Source: Muribaculaceae bacterium (lineage in GTDB: Bacteria; Bacteroidota; Bacteroidia; Bacteroidales; Muribaculaceae). From it: a stretch of 64,000 bases of DNA. The position numbers and the translations under genes were made by a program. Each line of letters starts with the position of its first letter. Position 1 is the first letter of the stretch. Positions 9,191 through 16,836 of the stretch are shown one piece after another. The DNA lies in NCBI GenBank assembly GCA_022510425.1, contig JAFLTO010000001.1:124001-188000 (forward strand), written 5' to 3'. The notes below the pieces were generated by a model. The model saw nothing but the letters and a program-made list of their open reading frames with translations, was not told the DNA's origin and did no database searches.

Positions 9191-10708
9191 TTAAAAAGGT
9201 AAAGTTATAGGGAACAGGTCGCTATCGCGATGCTGTTCCTTTATTATTTGCAACATTTGAGCCAATATTTCAGGATTCTCCCCAGCTAAATCTGTGGTTT
9301 CGCTTATATCTTCCTTAAGATTATATAGATGGGGTTCGCCCTTTATAACAATAAGTTTCCAATCTCCTTTTCGCACTGCTATTTGATCGGTTTCATGGAA
9401 TTCCCAATATAGGAAATCTCTTTCGGGCTGATCCTCACCTAAAAGCGTTGGGAGAAAAGAAATTCCATCTGTGCCTGTCTTATCATAAGTTTCGTTGAAA
9501 TCAACATCAAGCAAATCACATAGAGTCGGCATAAGATCATAAAACACAATCTGACGGTCTGATTCTGTTCCTGATTGAATTTTGTCTTTCCAATAAACTA
9601 TGTAAGGTATCCTTATACCTCCTTCATAAGTTTGGCGTTTCAAACCGCGAAGTTTACCGTCACGACCGAAAAATTTAGGGTCAGCCCCTCCTTCCTCATG
9701 AGGACCGTTATCACTAGTGAAAATGACAATTGTGTTGTCAAGTAAACCGTTTTTTTCCAATTGCTCCATAATTTCACCTACATAAGTATCCAGCCGATTG
9801 ATCATTGCAGCAAATTGTGCATGAACATTCTTAGTTGCGTTATATCTGGATGCTTTCTGCCCTTTCCAATCGAAGTCTTCATCAAATTTGTTTTCGTAAT
9901 AGTTTAACAAAGAGTCTTGAGGCTGATACAATTCTGCATGAGGTAAGGTATATGTCAGGAAAGCAGCAAACGGTTGATCCTTTTTTTGTTTTCCTATCCA
10001 TCTCAATGCTTCCTGATGAATCAAATCTCCGGAATATTGAGAACGCTTGGAATATTCATCACCGAACATTGGATAAGGGATGTTATCTTCTAATATCACT
10101 CTCACCACAGCCGTATCACCTTGTTCCGGATAATATTTGTTAAGGAAATTTGGATAGTATAAATGTGCTTGGAATTGACAAATATAACCGAAGAAATCGT
10201 CTATGCCTCTTTTATCGGGAGTTGATTCCGAATTCTCATATCCTCCTGCCCATTTTCCGAAAAGAGAAGTAGTGTAACCATTGTCTTTGAGAATTTCAGG
10301 TATAATAACACGTTCCGGACTATATGGATGCTGACCGACCCTGGCATATTCTTTATTTACACCATATGTAATAGTGTCGGTTCCTCTCCAGTATTCCTTG
10401 TTCCCCCTCACAAGAGTGTGACCTGTATGTTGTCCAGTCATCAAGGAAGCACGGGATGGCGCACTTACGGGACTCCCTGCATAAGCTTGTGTGAACCTTA
10501 TACCCTTAGAAGCCAGGGAATCGATATTAGGGGTGTTTATAAAGGGTTGTCCATAACAACCTAAATCACCATATCCCAAATCATCAGCCATTATATAGAT
10601 TAGATTTGGTTTATCAGATGATTCATCAGATTTATCTTCATTATTTGCATAAGCAACAGAAGCCAAAGATATTGTGGTGACCAACGACAGATAGTATTCC
10701 TTTTGCAT
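9191..10708 (-). CDS. Secreted arylsulfatase-type sulfatase, Ser-type formylglycine site
   Basis: A family S1 sulfatase predicted to remove sulfate esters from host or dietary glycans. I choose the ATG at 10708 (505 aa) because it starts a signal peptide (MQKEYYLSLVTTISLASVAYA) and sits 27 bases after a full promoter; an upstream frame extension to 10906 has no signal sequence at its start. Metal-binding IMADDLGYGDLGCYG (39-53) and the modification motif SAPSR (Ser82-Arg86) are visible. The Ser means that formylglycine would be installed by an anaerobic radical-SAM maturase encoded elsewhere. Further conserved parts include FTSDNGPHEEGG and the glycine-rich GKLRGLKRQTYEGGIRIP segment. No other glycan-degradation genes are adjacent, so this is an isolated sulfatase. 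Confidence 0.92.
   Translation of the reverse strand: MQKEYYLSLVTTISLASVAYANNEDKSDESSDKPNLIYIMADDLGYGDLGCYGQPFINTPNIDSLASKGIRFTQAYAGSPVSAPSRASLMTGQHTGHTLVRGNKEYWRGTDTITYGVNKEYARVGQHPYSPERVIIPEILKDNGYTTSLFGKWAGGYENSESTPDKRGIDDFFGYICQFQAHLYYPNFLNKYYPEQGDTAVVRVILEDNIPYPMFGDEYSKRSQYSGDLIHQEALRWIGKQKKDQPFAAFLTYTLPHAELYQPQDSLLNYYENKFDEDFDWKGQKASRYNATKNVHAQFAAMINRLDTYVGEIMEQLEKNGLLDNTIVIFTSDNGPHEEGGADPKFFGRDGKLRGLKRQTYEGGIRIPYIVYWKDKIQSGTESDRQIVFYDLMPTLCDLLDVDFNETYDKTGTDGISFLPTLLGEDQPERDFLYWEFHETDQIAVRKGDWKLIVIKGEPHLYNLKEDISETTDLAGENPEILAQMLQIIKEQHRDSDLFPITLPF
9211..9245 (+). terminator. Hairpin terminator for engB embedded in the sulfatase 3' end
   Basis: GGAACAG (9211-9217) pairs with CTGTTCC (9233-9239), with an inner TCGC/GCGA stem and a TATC loop. 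On the plus strand it is followed by TTTATT. It lies about 40 bases after the engB stop and within the last codons of the convergent sulfatase. Confidence 0.5.
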
Positions 10709-10734
10709 GATTATTTTTATTACACCGGTAAATA

Positions 10735-10766
10735 CAAAACTAAGGAAACTTCCCGAGAAAACCAAA
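10735..10766 (-). promoter_or_regulatory. Promoter of the sulfatase gene
   Basis: Minus strand TTTG (10766-10763), a 20-base spacer and TAGTTTTG (10742-10735) match the full Bacteroidetes consensus. The leader to the ATG at 10708 would be about 20 bases. Confidence 0.7.
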
Positions 10767-10870
10767 TTGGAAAAATTCTTAATCCTTTTCTTTATACAAT
10801 GAATCGCAGAATTGGAAGTTCTGTCTATAACTTGTAGATAATAGCAATTTTCTTCATAATTTAGAATAGT

Positions 10871-10878
10871 TAACTTTG
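10871..10878 (+). promoter_or_regulatory. -7 promoter element for the HU-like gene
   Basis: TAACTTTG, about 20 bases before the TTG start at 10898. A TTTT rather than TTTG lies at the -33 distance. Confidence 0.45.
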
Positions 10879-10897
10879 CATTCTCAAATAGAAAACT

Positions 10898-11272
10898 TTG
10901 AATCAAATCTCTTTACATATCTACTATCTTCTTCTTACTTGCAGAAAAGTGGAAGTGCCCGGACTGGGCACATTTCAAACCTTGTATGAAAATGCATCTT
11001 TTGATACCAATTTCGGAGTGTTTTATCCCTCAAGACGAAGAATAAACTATAATTCAAAATATAGCGAACACTCCCATGCACTTGAAGATTCATTAGTGAG
11101 AAAATTAAAAATAAAAGAAGGGGAAGCAAAGGAATTGATCGAGACCTTTGTTACCAAGGTAGGGGAAAAATTAGAGAAAAATAACTTTTGTCGACTTGAA
11201 GGGATTGGTTATTTGATTAACAACCGGGGAGATCTCACTCTTAAAGACACTTTCTGGAAAAAGAAAATATAA
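10898..11272 (+). CDS. Small HU-like DNA-binding domain protein (CCDC81-like HU type)
   Basis: A 124-residue protein that resembles the paired prokaryotic HU domains found at the N-terminus of Bacteroidetes SPOR proteins. The first domain shows YYLLLTCRKVEVPGLGTF (about 9-26) and FYPSRRRINYN (about 42-52). The second is the segment around LKIKEGEAKELIETFV to LEGIGYL. It ends after the HU part, with no membrane span or SPOR domain, so it is either a stand-alone cytoplasmic HU-like protein or a shortened relative. The start codon is TTG; no ATG is better placed, and a TAACTTTG box lies just upstream. The role in nucleoid structure or elsewhere is inference from the fold. Confidence 0.65.
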   Translation: MNQISLHIYYLLLTCRKVEVPGLGTFQTLYENASFDTNFGVFYPSRRRINYNSKYSEHSHALEDSLVRKLKIKEGEAKELIETFVTKVGEKLEKNNFCRLEGIGYLINNRGDLTLKDTFWKKKI

Positions 11273-11308
11273 GAGGCAAGAAAGCCTCCAGACGAATTAA
11301 GTTTTTAA

Positions 11309-12046
11309 CTATATTTCAATTTGATTAGACAATGTGAGTTTTCGTGTTTGGGATACCTGGCTGATCATGTTGAGCACTGGTAAAACGTTGGTGTATGCAT
11401 GAACCAATATCACAAAGTTTAATTCAGTAATCTTATTGTCATAGTCATACTCTACATAAAATGTGGAAAGATGAATATCATTTTCCCTCAAAACTTCTCT
11501 GTATGGCTCGATATTGTCAATAATCCCATCCACCGTTATGTTAATAACCTTCGAATCCTGACCGATTTTTTTTCTTTTGCTATATTGTTCGAAGGTGATT
11601 AAAGCAATTAAGACAAGGGCTGTTGCAGTAAAAGAAACTATATACATTCCAATACCAACAGCCATCCCTATTATAGCTGTGATCCATATACCGGCAGCGG
11701 TTGTGAGACCTTTTACTGTGCCACGCATTTGAATCATGGCACCACCACCAAGAAAACCTATACCTGTTATTACCTGAGCTGCGATTCTTCCGGGATCACC
11801 GTTTTTCAGACCTAAATATTCCTGAGGCACGTATATTGAGAGGAGCATAGCCAGACAAGCTCCCATTGATATTAAGGAAAAGGTTCTTATACCAGCAGTT
11901 TGTCCTTTCCTCTTTCTTTCTGCTCCAATGACCATACCAAGAAGCATACTTATGATGAGACGAAAAACGCTGTTTGGAAGATTCACTTCCAAAGAGTTTA
12001 GATTCTCTATTATGCTCCCGTGCCAGTCAAGAAAGAATTCCCACAT
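11309..12046 (-). CDS. MgtC/SapB family membrane protein
   Basis: A 245-residue inner-membrane protein with an N-terminal MgtC domain of about five hydrophobic spans and a C-terminal soluble ACT-like region (about 160-245). Diagnostic stretches are GMVIGAERKRKGQTAGIRTF (37-56), GDPGRIAAQVITGIGFLGGG (83-102) and GLTTAAGIWITAIIGMAVG (113-131). MgtC proteins are linked to growth at low magnesium and to modulation of ATP synthase, but many family members have no tested function. It is convergent with the HU-like gene and divergent from ddh. Confidence 0.88.
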   Translation of the reverse strand: MWEFFLDWHGSIIENLNSLEVNLPNSVFRLIISMLLGMVIGAERKRKGQTAGIRTFSLISMGACLAMLLSIYVPQEYLGLKNGDPGRIAAQVITGIGFLGGGAMIQMRGTVKGLTTAAGIWITAIIGMAVGIGMYIVSFTATALVLIALITFEQYSKRKKIGQDSKVINITVDGIIDNIEPYREVLRENDIHLSTFYVEYDYDNKITELNFVILVHAYTNVLPVLNMISQVSQTRKLTLSNQIEI

Positions 12047-12064
12047 ATTTTTTGAAATTTACTG

Positions 12065-12102
12065 CAAAAGTAAACATTTTTGAGAGGGATTATATAATTT
12101 TG
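12065..12102. promoter_or_regulatory. Divergent -7 elements between mgtC-like and ddh
   Basis: Minus strand TACTTTTG (12072-12065) points to the MgtC gene; plus strand TAATTTTG (12095-12102) points to ddh. Neither has a TTTG at the usual -33 spacing. The two promoters overlap within about 60 bases, so the genes may compete for polymerase. Confidence 0.45.
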
Positions 12103-12137
12103 CAATCTAAAAACTACAAATTATATCTAACCAAATT

Positions 12138-13031
12138 ATGGATCGGAAAATAAAGGCTGCCATCATAGGCTTTGGAAATATCGGGAAATTTACATTAGAA
12201 GCATTGCAAGTTTCCGAAGATTTTGAAATTGTCGGAATAGTGAGAAGAAATGCCGAGGAGGGTGCTTCAATAGAGAATATACCTGTAGTACGGAATATTT
12301 CAGATCTAAAAGAGGTTGATGTGGCCATTCTATGTTGTCCCTCAAGAGAGGTAGAGAAATATGCTGTTGAAATACTACCAATGGGCATAAATACCGTAGA
12401 TAGTTTTGATATTCATACGGATATACCTGCAATGAGAAAAAGACTTGATGCGATTGCCAAGAAAGCCGGAAAAGTTTCTGTTATTTCGGCAGGATGGGAT
12501 CCGGGGACAGATTCAATTGTCAGAGTTTTGATGCAGGGGATGGCACCCAAGGGTATTACCGAAACCAACTTCGGCCCCGGTATGAGTATGGGGCATTCTG
12601 TGGCTGTAAAGTCAATTGAAGGAGTTAAAGATGCACTTTCCGTAACAATTCCCAAGGGTCAAAGCCTTCATCGAAGAATGGTTTATGTTGAGGTGCTTCC
12701 CGGATATGATTTTACTGAAATAGAAAAGAAAGTGAAAGAAGATCCTTATTTCGTTCACGACGAAACATACGTGTTCCAAGTTGAAAGTGTTGATGAACTT
12801 AAAGATATGGGACATGGCGTTAACATGAAAAGGAAAGGAGTGAGCGGAAAGACTCAAAATCAACTTCTCGAGTTCAACATGCGTATTAATAATCCGGCTT
12901 TGACAGCGCAGATATTGGTAGGAGCCGCAAGAGCCAGCATGAGATTGACACCAGGCTGCTATACTATGATAGAGATACCGGTTGTGGATTTACTTCCGGG
13001 TGACAGGGAAAAATGGATAGCCCTGGTATAA
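12138..13031 (+). CDS. ddh: meso-Diaminopimelate D-dehydrogenase
   Basis: An NADPH-dependent enzyme that makes meso-diaminopimelate directly from tetrahydrodipicolinate by reductive amination, a one-step route to lysine and the peptidoglycan cross-linking residue. The 297 residues match the family. The Rossmann motif is GFGNIGKFT (11-19), followed by VRRN for NADPH selection. Conserved central parts are CCPSREVEKYA, DSFDIHTDIP and SAGWDPGTDSIVR, and the C-terminal NNPALTAQILVGAARA is also typical. It stands alone, with an AspT-type transporter 82 bases downstream in the same direction. Confidence 0.95.
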   Translation: MDRKIKAAIIGFGNIGKFTLEALQVSEDFEIVGIVRRNAEEGASIENIPVVRNISDLKEVDVAILCCPSREVEKYAVEILPMGINTVDSFDIHTDIPAMRKRLDAIAKKAGKVSVISAGWDPGTDSIVRVLMQGMAPKGITETNFGPGMSMGHSVAVKSIEGVKDALSVTIPKGQSLHRRMVYVEVLPGYDFTEIEKKVKEDPYFVHDETYVFQVESVDELKDMGHGVNMKRKGVSGKTQNQLLEFNMRINNPALTAQILVGAARASMRLTPGCYTMIEIPVVDLLPGDREKWIALV

Positions 13032-13113
13032 CCAATCATTATATCTCTTTGATTCTATATTAGGGGTAACTTAACTGCAAGATAAATCCCATCCAACACT
13101 ACACGACTCCAAA

Positions 13114-14808
13114 ATGGATTGGTTTATAAAACTTTTATCTCCGGGTAACTTATCTTTAGCCAGCACTGTCTTGCTGTATTCCTTTGTAATTTTCGCAGGA
13201 ATCCTTCTGGGAAAAATAAAGGTGGCAGGAGTTTCACTTGGAGTAACATTTGTGCTATTCGTGGGAATTCTTTTAGGACATTTCGGATATGCCGTAGAGC
13301 CTAACACTTTACACTTTTTAAGGGAATTCGGTCTTATCTTGTTTATTTTCTCTATTGGCATGCAAGTGGGTCCAAGTTTCTTTTCATCTTTCAAACATGG
13401 AGGGGTACAGATGAACGGGCTTGCAATGTTAGGAATAGCTCTCAATGTGGGCATAATGCTGACAATCTATTATCTTCAGGGAGGCGAGAACGGTCTTAGC
13501 TCAATAAGTGATATGGTTGGCGTGATGTGTGGCGCCATTACTAATACTCCCTCATTAGGTGCAGCTCAGCAAACAGTGCTGCAGGTGGATGCTAATGCTT
13601 ACAATGTGAGCGAAGCAATGTCGATGGGATATGCGGCTGCCTATCCTCTTGGAGTGGTTGGCATCATATTGACTATGATTGTTATTAAGGCAATATTCAA
13701 AGTCAACATAGATAACGAGATAAAAGAAGTGGAAGATGAACGCTCAGCATCTGTAAAAGCTCCTGCAAGGCTCACATTTAAAATCACAAATGAACTTGTG
13801 TCCGGATTGTCGATGGTTAGACTACATACCTTGATACCGGGAGACTGGACTTGTTCGAGGATTTTGAAGGCAAATGGAAATATTGTTATCCCCACATCTT
13901 CCGATGAAATAGAGATTGATGATAAAGTATTGATAATCTGCGCTAAGGCTGACGCTGAAAAATTCGCAAGATTTTTAGGACAGGAAATTGAGATGGAATG
14001 GCCTGTTGATGAAGGGCCTGTCGTTTCAAGAAGAATACTTGTAACCCAGACGAAATATAATGGAGTGAAACTTGGAGAGCTGCATTTACACGCAGCTTAC
14101 CAGTTGAATGTGACCAGAATTAACCGTTCAGGTGTAGACCTGTTGCCGAGCCCAAACCTGCGTCTTCAAATCGGCGACAGACTCACAGTGGTTGGAAATC
14201 TGGATCATATCGATAGATTTGCCACAAGATTGGGTAATTCCATGAAACGTCTTAATGAACCAAATCTTATCACTATGTTCATCGGGATTTTCTTAGGAAT
14301 ATTATTAGGTAGTCTTCCTGTGCAATTTCCGGGCATGTCAGTGCCAATGAAATTAGGTTTGGCCGGTGGGCCACTTGTTGTGGCGATTCTTATTGGTGCC
14401 TATGGTCATAAATTTCATTTGGTGACATATACCAATTCTGCCGCCAACCTGCTTTTACGGGAAATAGGAATATGTCTATTCTTGGCCTCTGTGGGTATAG
14501 CAGCCGGTAAAGATTTCTTTGCTACTGTTTTTAATTTAAAAGGTGCTCTTTGGGTGGGTTACGGATTCTGTATAACAGTTATTCCGTTAGTGGTGATAGG
14601 AATAATCGCAAGAGCAAAATTAAGAATGAACTATCTCTCTATTATAGGTATGATGAGTGGAAGTTACACCGATCCTCCGGCACTGGCATATGGTAACAAG
14701 GTAGCGAACAATGACGCTCCGGCGGTGGCCTATTCAACTGTGTATCCGCTCACAATGTTTGCCAGGGTTATAGTGGCTCAAATAATAGTGCTTTGTTTTC
14801 TTGAATAA
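13114..14808 (+). CDS. AspT/YidE-family transporter with two TrkA-C (RCK_C) domains
   Basis: A 564-residue inner-membrane protein with two hydrophobic halves (about 1-185 and 385-564) separated by two soluble RCK_C/TrkA_C domains (about 205-290 and 295-380). This is the layout of the aspartate:alanine exchanger family. Conserved glycine-rich helices include FGLILFIFSIGMQVGPSFF, GAITNTPSLGAAQQ and the matching second-half stretch MMSGSYTDPPALAYGNK. The substrate of this particular protein cannot be assigned. The family exchanges amino or dicarboxylic acids, and the soluble domains suggest ligand control. The promoter of the next gene, rpmE2, begins inside its last codons. Confidence 0.85.
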   Translation: MDWFIKLLSPGNLSLASTVLLYSFVIFAGILLGKIKVAGVSLGVTFVLFVGILLGHFGYAVEPNTLHFLREFGLILFIFSIGMQVGPSFFSSFKHGGVQMNGLAMLGIALNVGIMLTIYYLQGGENGLSSISDMVGVMCGAITNTPSLGAAQQTVLQVDANAYNVSEAMSMGYAAAYPLGVVGIILTMIVIKAIFKVNIDNEIKEVEDERSASVKAPARLTFKITNELVSGLSMVRLHTLIPGDWTCSRILKANGNIVIPTSSDEIEIDDKVLIICAKADAEKFARFLGQEIEMEWPVDEGPVVSRRILVTQTKYNGVKLGELHLHAAYQLNVTRINRSGVDLLPSPNLRLQIGDRLTVVGNLDHIDRFATRLGNSMKRLNEPNLITMFIGIFLGILLGSLPVQFPGMSVPMKLGLAGGPLVVAILIGAYGHKFHLVTYTNSAANLLLREIGICLFLASVGIAAGKDFFATVFNLKGALWVGYGFCITVIPLVVIGIIARAKLRMNYLSIIGMMSGSYTDPPALAYGNKVANNDAPAVAYSTVYPLTMFARVIVAQIIVLCFLE

Positions 14809-14822
14809 TTTATGTAACTTTG
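14792..14822 (+). promoter_or_regulatory. Promoter of rpmE2
   Basis: TTTG at 14792-14795, exactly 19 bases, then TAACTTTG at 14815-14822. The upstream half overlaps the end of the transporter gene, whose stop is at 14808. The predicted leader is about 100 bases. Confidence 0.75.
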
Positions 14823-14861
14823 CATGCCAATAAGACGGGATCGCGACCTGTCTAATTCATA

Positions 14862-14890
14862 GAGTCACCAAGTTGCCAATTTGGTGAGTC
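14862..14890 (+). promoter_or_regulatory. Stem-loop in the L31 leader RNA
   Basis: GAGTCACCAA (14862-14871) pairs with TTGGTGAGTC (14881-14890), with nine of ten pairs complementary and a nine-base loop. It lies between the rpmE2 promoter and start in a leader of about 100 bases. No T-run follows, so it is not a terminator. It is a candidate site for autogenous control by a ribosomal protein. Confidence 0.5.
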
Positions 14891-14928
14891 ATAAATAAAA
14901 ACAAAAACTAACAAAACTGCAGTTAATA

Positions 14929-15183
14929 ATGAAAGCTGATATCCATCCAAAAAATTACCGTGAGGTGGTTTTCAAAGACATGTCAAACGATGAAATTTTC
15001 ATCACACGTTCCACAGTTAATACTCGTGAAACAATCGAAGTTGACGGTAAAGAGTATCCTCTTGTGAAGCTTGAAATCACATCTTCTTCTCACCCGTTCT
15101 TTACTGGCAAACAGAAACTCGTTGACACAGCTGGTCGTGTTGATAAATTCCGCAGCCGTTACGGAAACCGCACAAAGAAATAA
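14929..15183 (+). CDS. rpmE2: 50S ribosomal protein L31, type B (zinc-free)
   Basis: A large-subunit ribosomal protein of 84 residues. It begins [20 protein letters not shown] and contains the family segment [20 protein letters not shown] with the basic C-terminal [10 protein letters not shown]. It has no cysteine, so it is the C-minus type that does not bind zinc; in many bacteria this form is favoured when zinc is scarce. It has its own strong promoter, a structured leader and a clear terminator, so it is a single-gene unit. Confidence 0.97.
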   Translation: MKADIHPKNYREVVFKDMSNDEIFITRSTVNTRETIEVDGKEYPLVKLEITSSSHPFFTGKQKLVDTAGRVDKFRSRYGNRTKK

Positions 15184-15207
15184 TTTCATCAGAAAGAAAA
15201 AGAATAT

Positions 15208-15240
15208 AAAAGACGGCTTTCAAGCCGTCTTTTATTTAAT
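15208..15240 (+). terminator. Intrinsic terminator of rpmE2
   Basis: AAAAGACGGCTT (15208-15219) pairs with AAGCCGTCTTTT (15222-15233), a 12-bp stem with a two-base loop that runs into TATTT. Confidence 0.9.
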
Positions 15241-15268
15241 ATTTCTCTAAATTTCCCGTTATTTTTAT

Positions 15269-15276
15269 TAATTTTG
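15269..15276 (+). promoter_or_regulatory. -7 element before the secreted protein gene
   Basis: TAATTTTG 28 bases upstream of the ATG at 15304; no clear TTTG at -33. Confidence 0.4.
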
Positions 15277-15303
15277 CAAGAATTTCATGTTAATAGGAAA
15301 ATT

Positions 15304-16836
15304 ATGAAAAAATTGTTTATTACTCTGACATTAATTGCCGGGCTGACTGTTCCCACTTTTGCGAACCTTAACGGCAATGGTTTTTATCGTGTCAAGAATT
15401 ATGGATCATCCCGTTGGGGAGTGCTCGTAGACAATAAAGCAGATGTAGACATGTTTGCCGGCACCGCCGACCTTCATTCACTTGAACTCACAAATGATAC
15501 CGAAGAGGTTTTATCTGATCCGGGTTCAATAGTATACGTAACTGAACTTTCAAGTAATAAGTATGATGTGGCATCTCAAGGTGTGTCATTAGAAAGTTTG
15601 GTTAACGCAACAGTTAGTATACGAGTGAATGGCACAGGCGAGGATAATGAAAACCTTTATATGATATATGGCACTTCTAAGGGTGCGACTAAATATATCG
15701 GCGATGCCAATATTATCACTACCCAAAAGTATGGGAAAGCAAGTATAAATGTAACAAATCCCAATTTCAACAAATGGTATGTGTATCCTGTTGATGCTTC
15801 TTCCGATAATTATTTTGGCGCTGTGCCTACCGTAACTGCCGGTGGAAACTATTATACCACGCTTTTCACTTCATTTGCCTATAAACCCTATTCAACGGGA
15901 GTTAAAGCATATTACATTGCACGCACAGGATATGGAATGGCAGAAATGATTGAGATTACAGGTGCAGTTCCTCCGGGATCACCCGTTATCATCCAATGTG
16001 CATCCGAAAACGTTTCTGACAACAGAATGGAAGTTTTGGCACAACAAGATGTTCTTCCATCTAATTCATTGACAGGGGTTTATTTCAACTACTTTGCTTC
16101 TTCTGCTTATGAAAACAGAGTGAAATATAACCCTGAGACAATGCGTATTTTAGGTGTTTGCTCAGATGGATCATTAGGTTTTATAAAAGGAAATATCGAC
16201 TATATACCTGCCAACACTGCATACTTGAAAGTACCGGCTAATTCGGCTCCTGAATTGAAATGTGTCACTCCGGAAGAATACGAAGCCAACCTTCCTCTTG
16301 CTCCGGAAAGTTTCAATATAGATGATACATACTTCCTCTATCCACAAGGAGAAAATATCTATTCAGGCACTTTCGAAATACCTGCTAATGAAGATTATTC
16401 CGATATCTTGATAAGGTTTAATGCAACTGGAATGGATCCTGAAAGATTTATTGGTGCTTCTGACGAAAACAGCAATGGCAATGTAAATCTCGAAACCAAT
16501 GGAAATGCCACCCTACCTTTCGCTTATGACAGTCCTTATTATTGGGTTCTCCCCAACTGGCAAGGAGGCACAGTTCAGGTAGTGATCAATCTATTGGAAA
16601 AATCAGTGACCTTCTCTACCGATATGGCAGGAGTTGATTCCATCATCGCAGACGGAAATGATTTAACTTTCAATGGAAAAGCTGTAATTTGTGAAAGTGC
16701 CAATAAAATCACTTTATATAATTCAGCCGGACAAATAGTTGCATCAGCAAATGGACATATCTTAGATGTAACAGGAATACAGAAAGGTGTTTACGTTGCT
16801 ACAGCTAATGGAAAATCCATCAAAATAGTACTTTGA
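15304..16836 (+). CDS. Secreted protein with a type IX-like C-terminal domain, function unknown
   Basis: I start at the ATG at 15304 (510 aa), which opens a signal peptide (MKKLFITLTLIAGLTVPTFA). The mature protein is rich in beta-type, Asn/Thr/Tyr residues and I do not recognise its main domain. The last 70 residues (AGVDSIIADG, KITLYNSAGQIVASANG, LDVTGIQKGVYVATANGKS) resemble the Por_Secre_tail/type A sorting domain used by the type IX secretion system. It may therefore be exported through T9SS. Its stop overlaps the TTG start of the T9SS plug gene, so the two are made together. An alternative is a periplasmic protein in which the C-terminal fold is only a structural module. Confidence 0.65.
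   Translation: MKKLFITLTLIAGLTVPTFANLNGNGFYRVKNYGSSRWGVLVDNKADVDMFAGTADLHSLELTNDTEEVLSDPGSIVYVTELSSNKYDVASQGVSLESLVNATVSIRVNGTGEDNENLYMIYGTSKGATKYIGDANIITTQKYGKASINVTNPNFNKWYVYPVDASSDNYFGAVPTVTAGGNYYTTLFTSFAYKPYSTGVKAYYIARTGYGMAEMIEITGAVPPGSPVIIQCASENVSDNRMEVLAQQDVLPSNSLTGVYFNYFASSAYENRVKYNPETMRILGVCSDGSLGFIKGNIDYIPANTAYLKVPANSAPELKCVTPEEYEANLPLAPESFNIDDTYFLYPQGENIYSGTFEIPANEDYSDILIRFNATGMDPERFIGASDENSNGNVNLETNGNATLPFAYDSPYYWVLPNWQGGTVQVVINLLEKSVTFSTDMAGVDSIIADGNDLTFNGKAVICESANKITLYNSAGQIVASANGHILDVTGIQKGVYVATANGKSIKIVL

Noticed and set aside
10709..10906. N-terminal extension of the sulfatase to 571 residues
   Set aside because: It would run through the sulfatase promoter and bury a perfect signal peptide inside the protein.
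11273..11288. Small GAGGC/GCCTC hairpin after the HU-like gene
   Set aside because: Only five pairs and no T-run; not convincing as a terminator.
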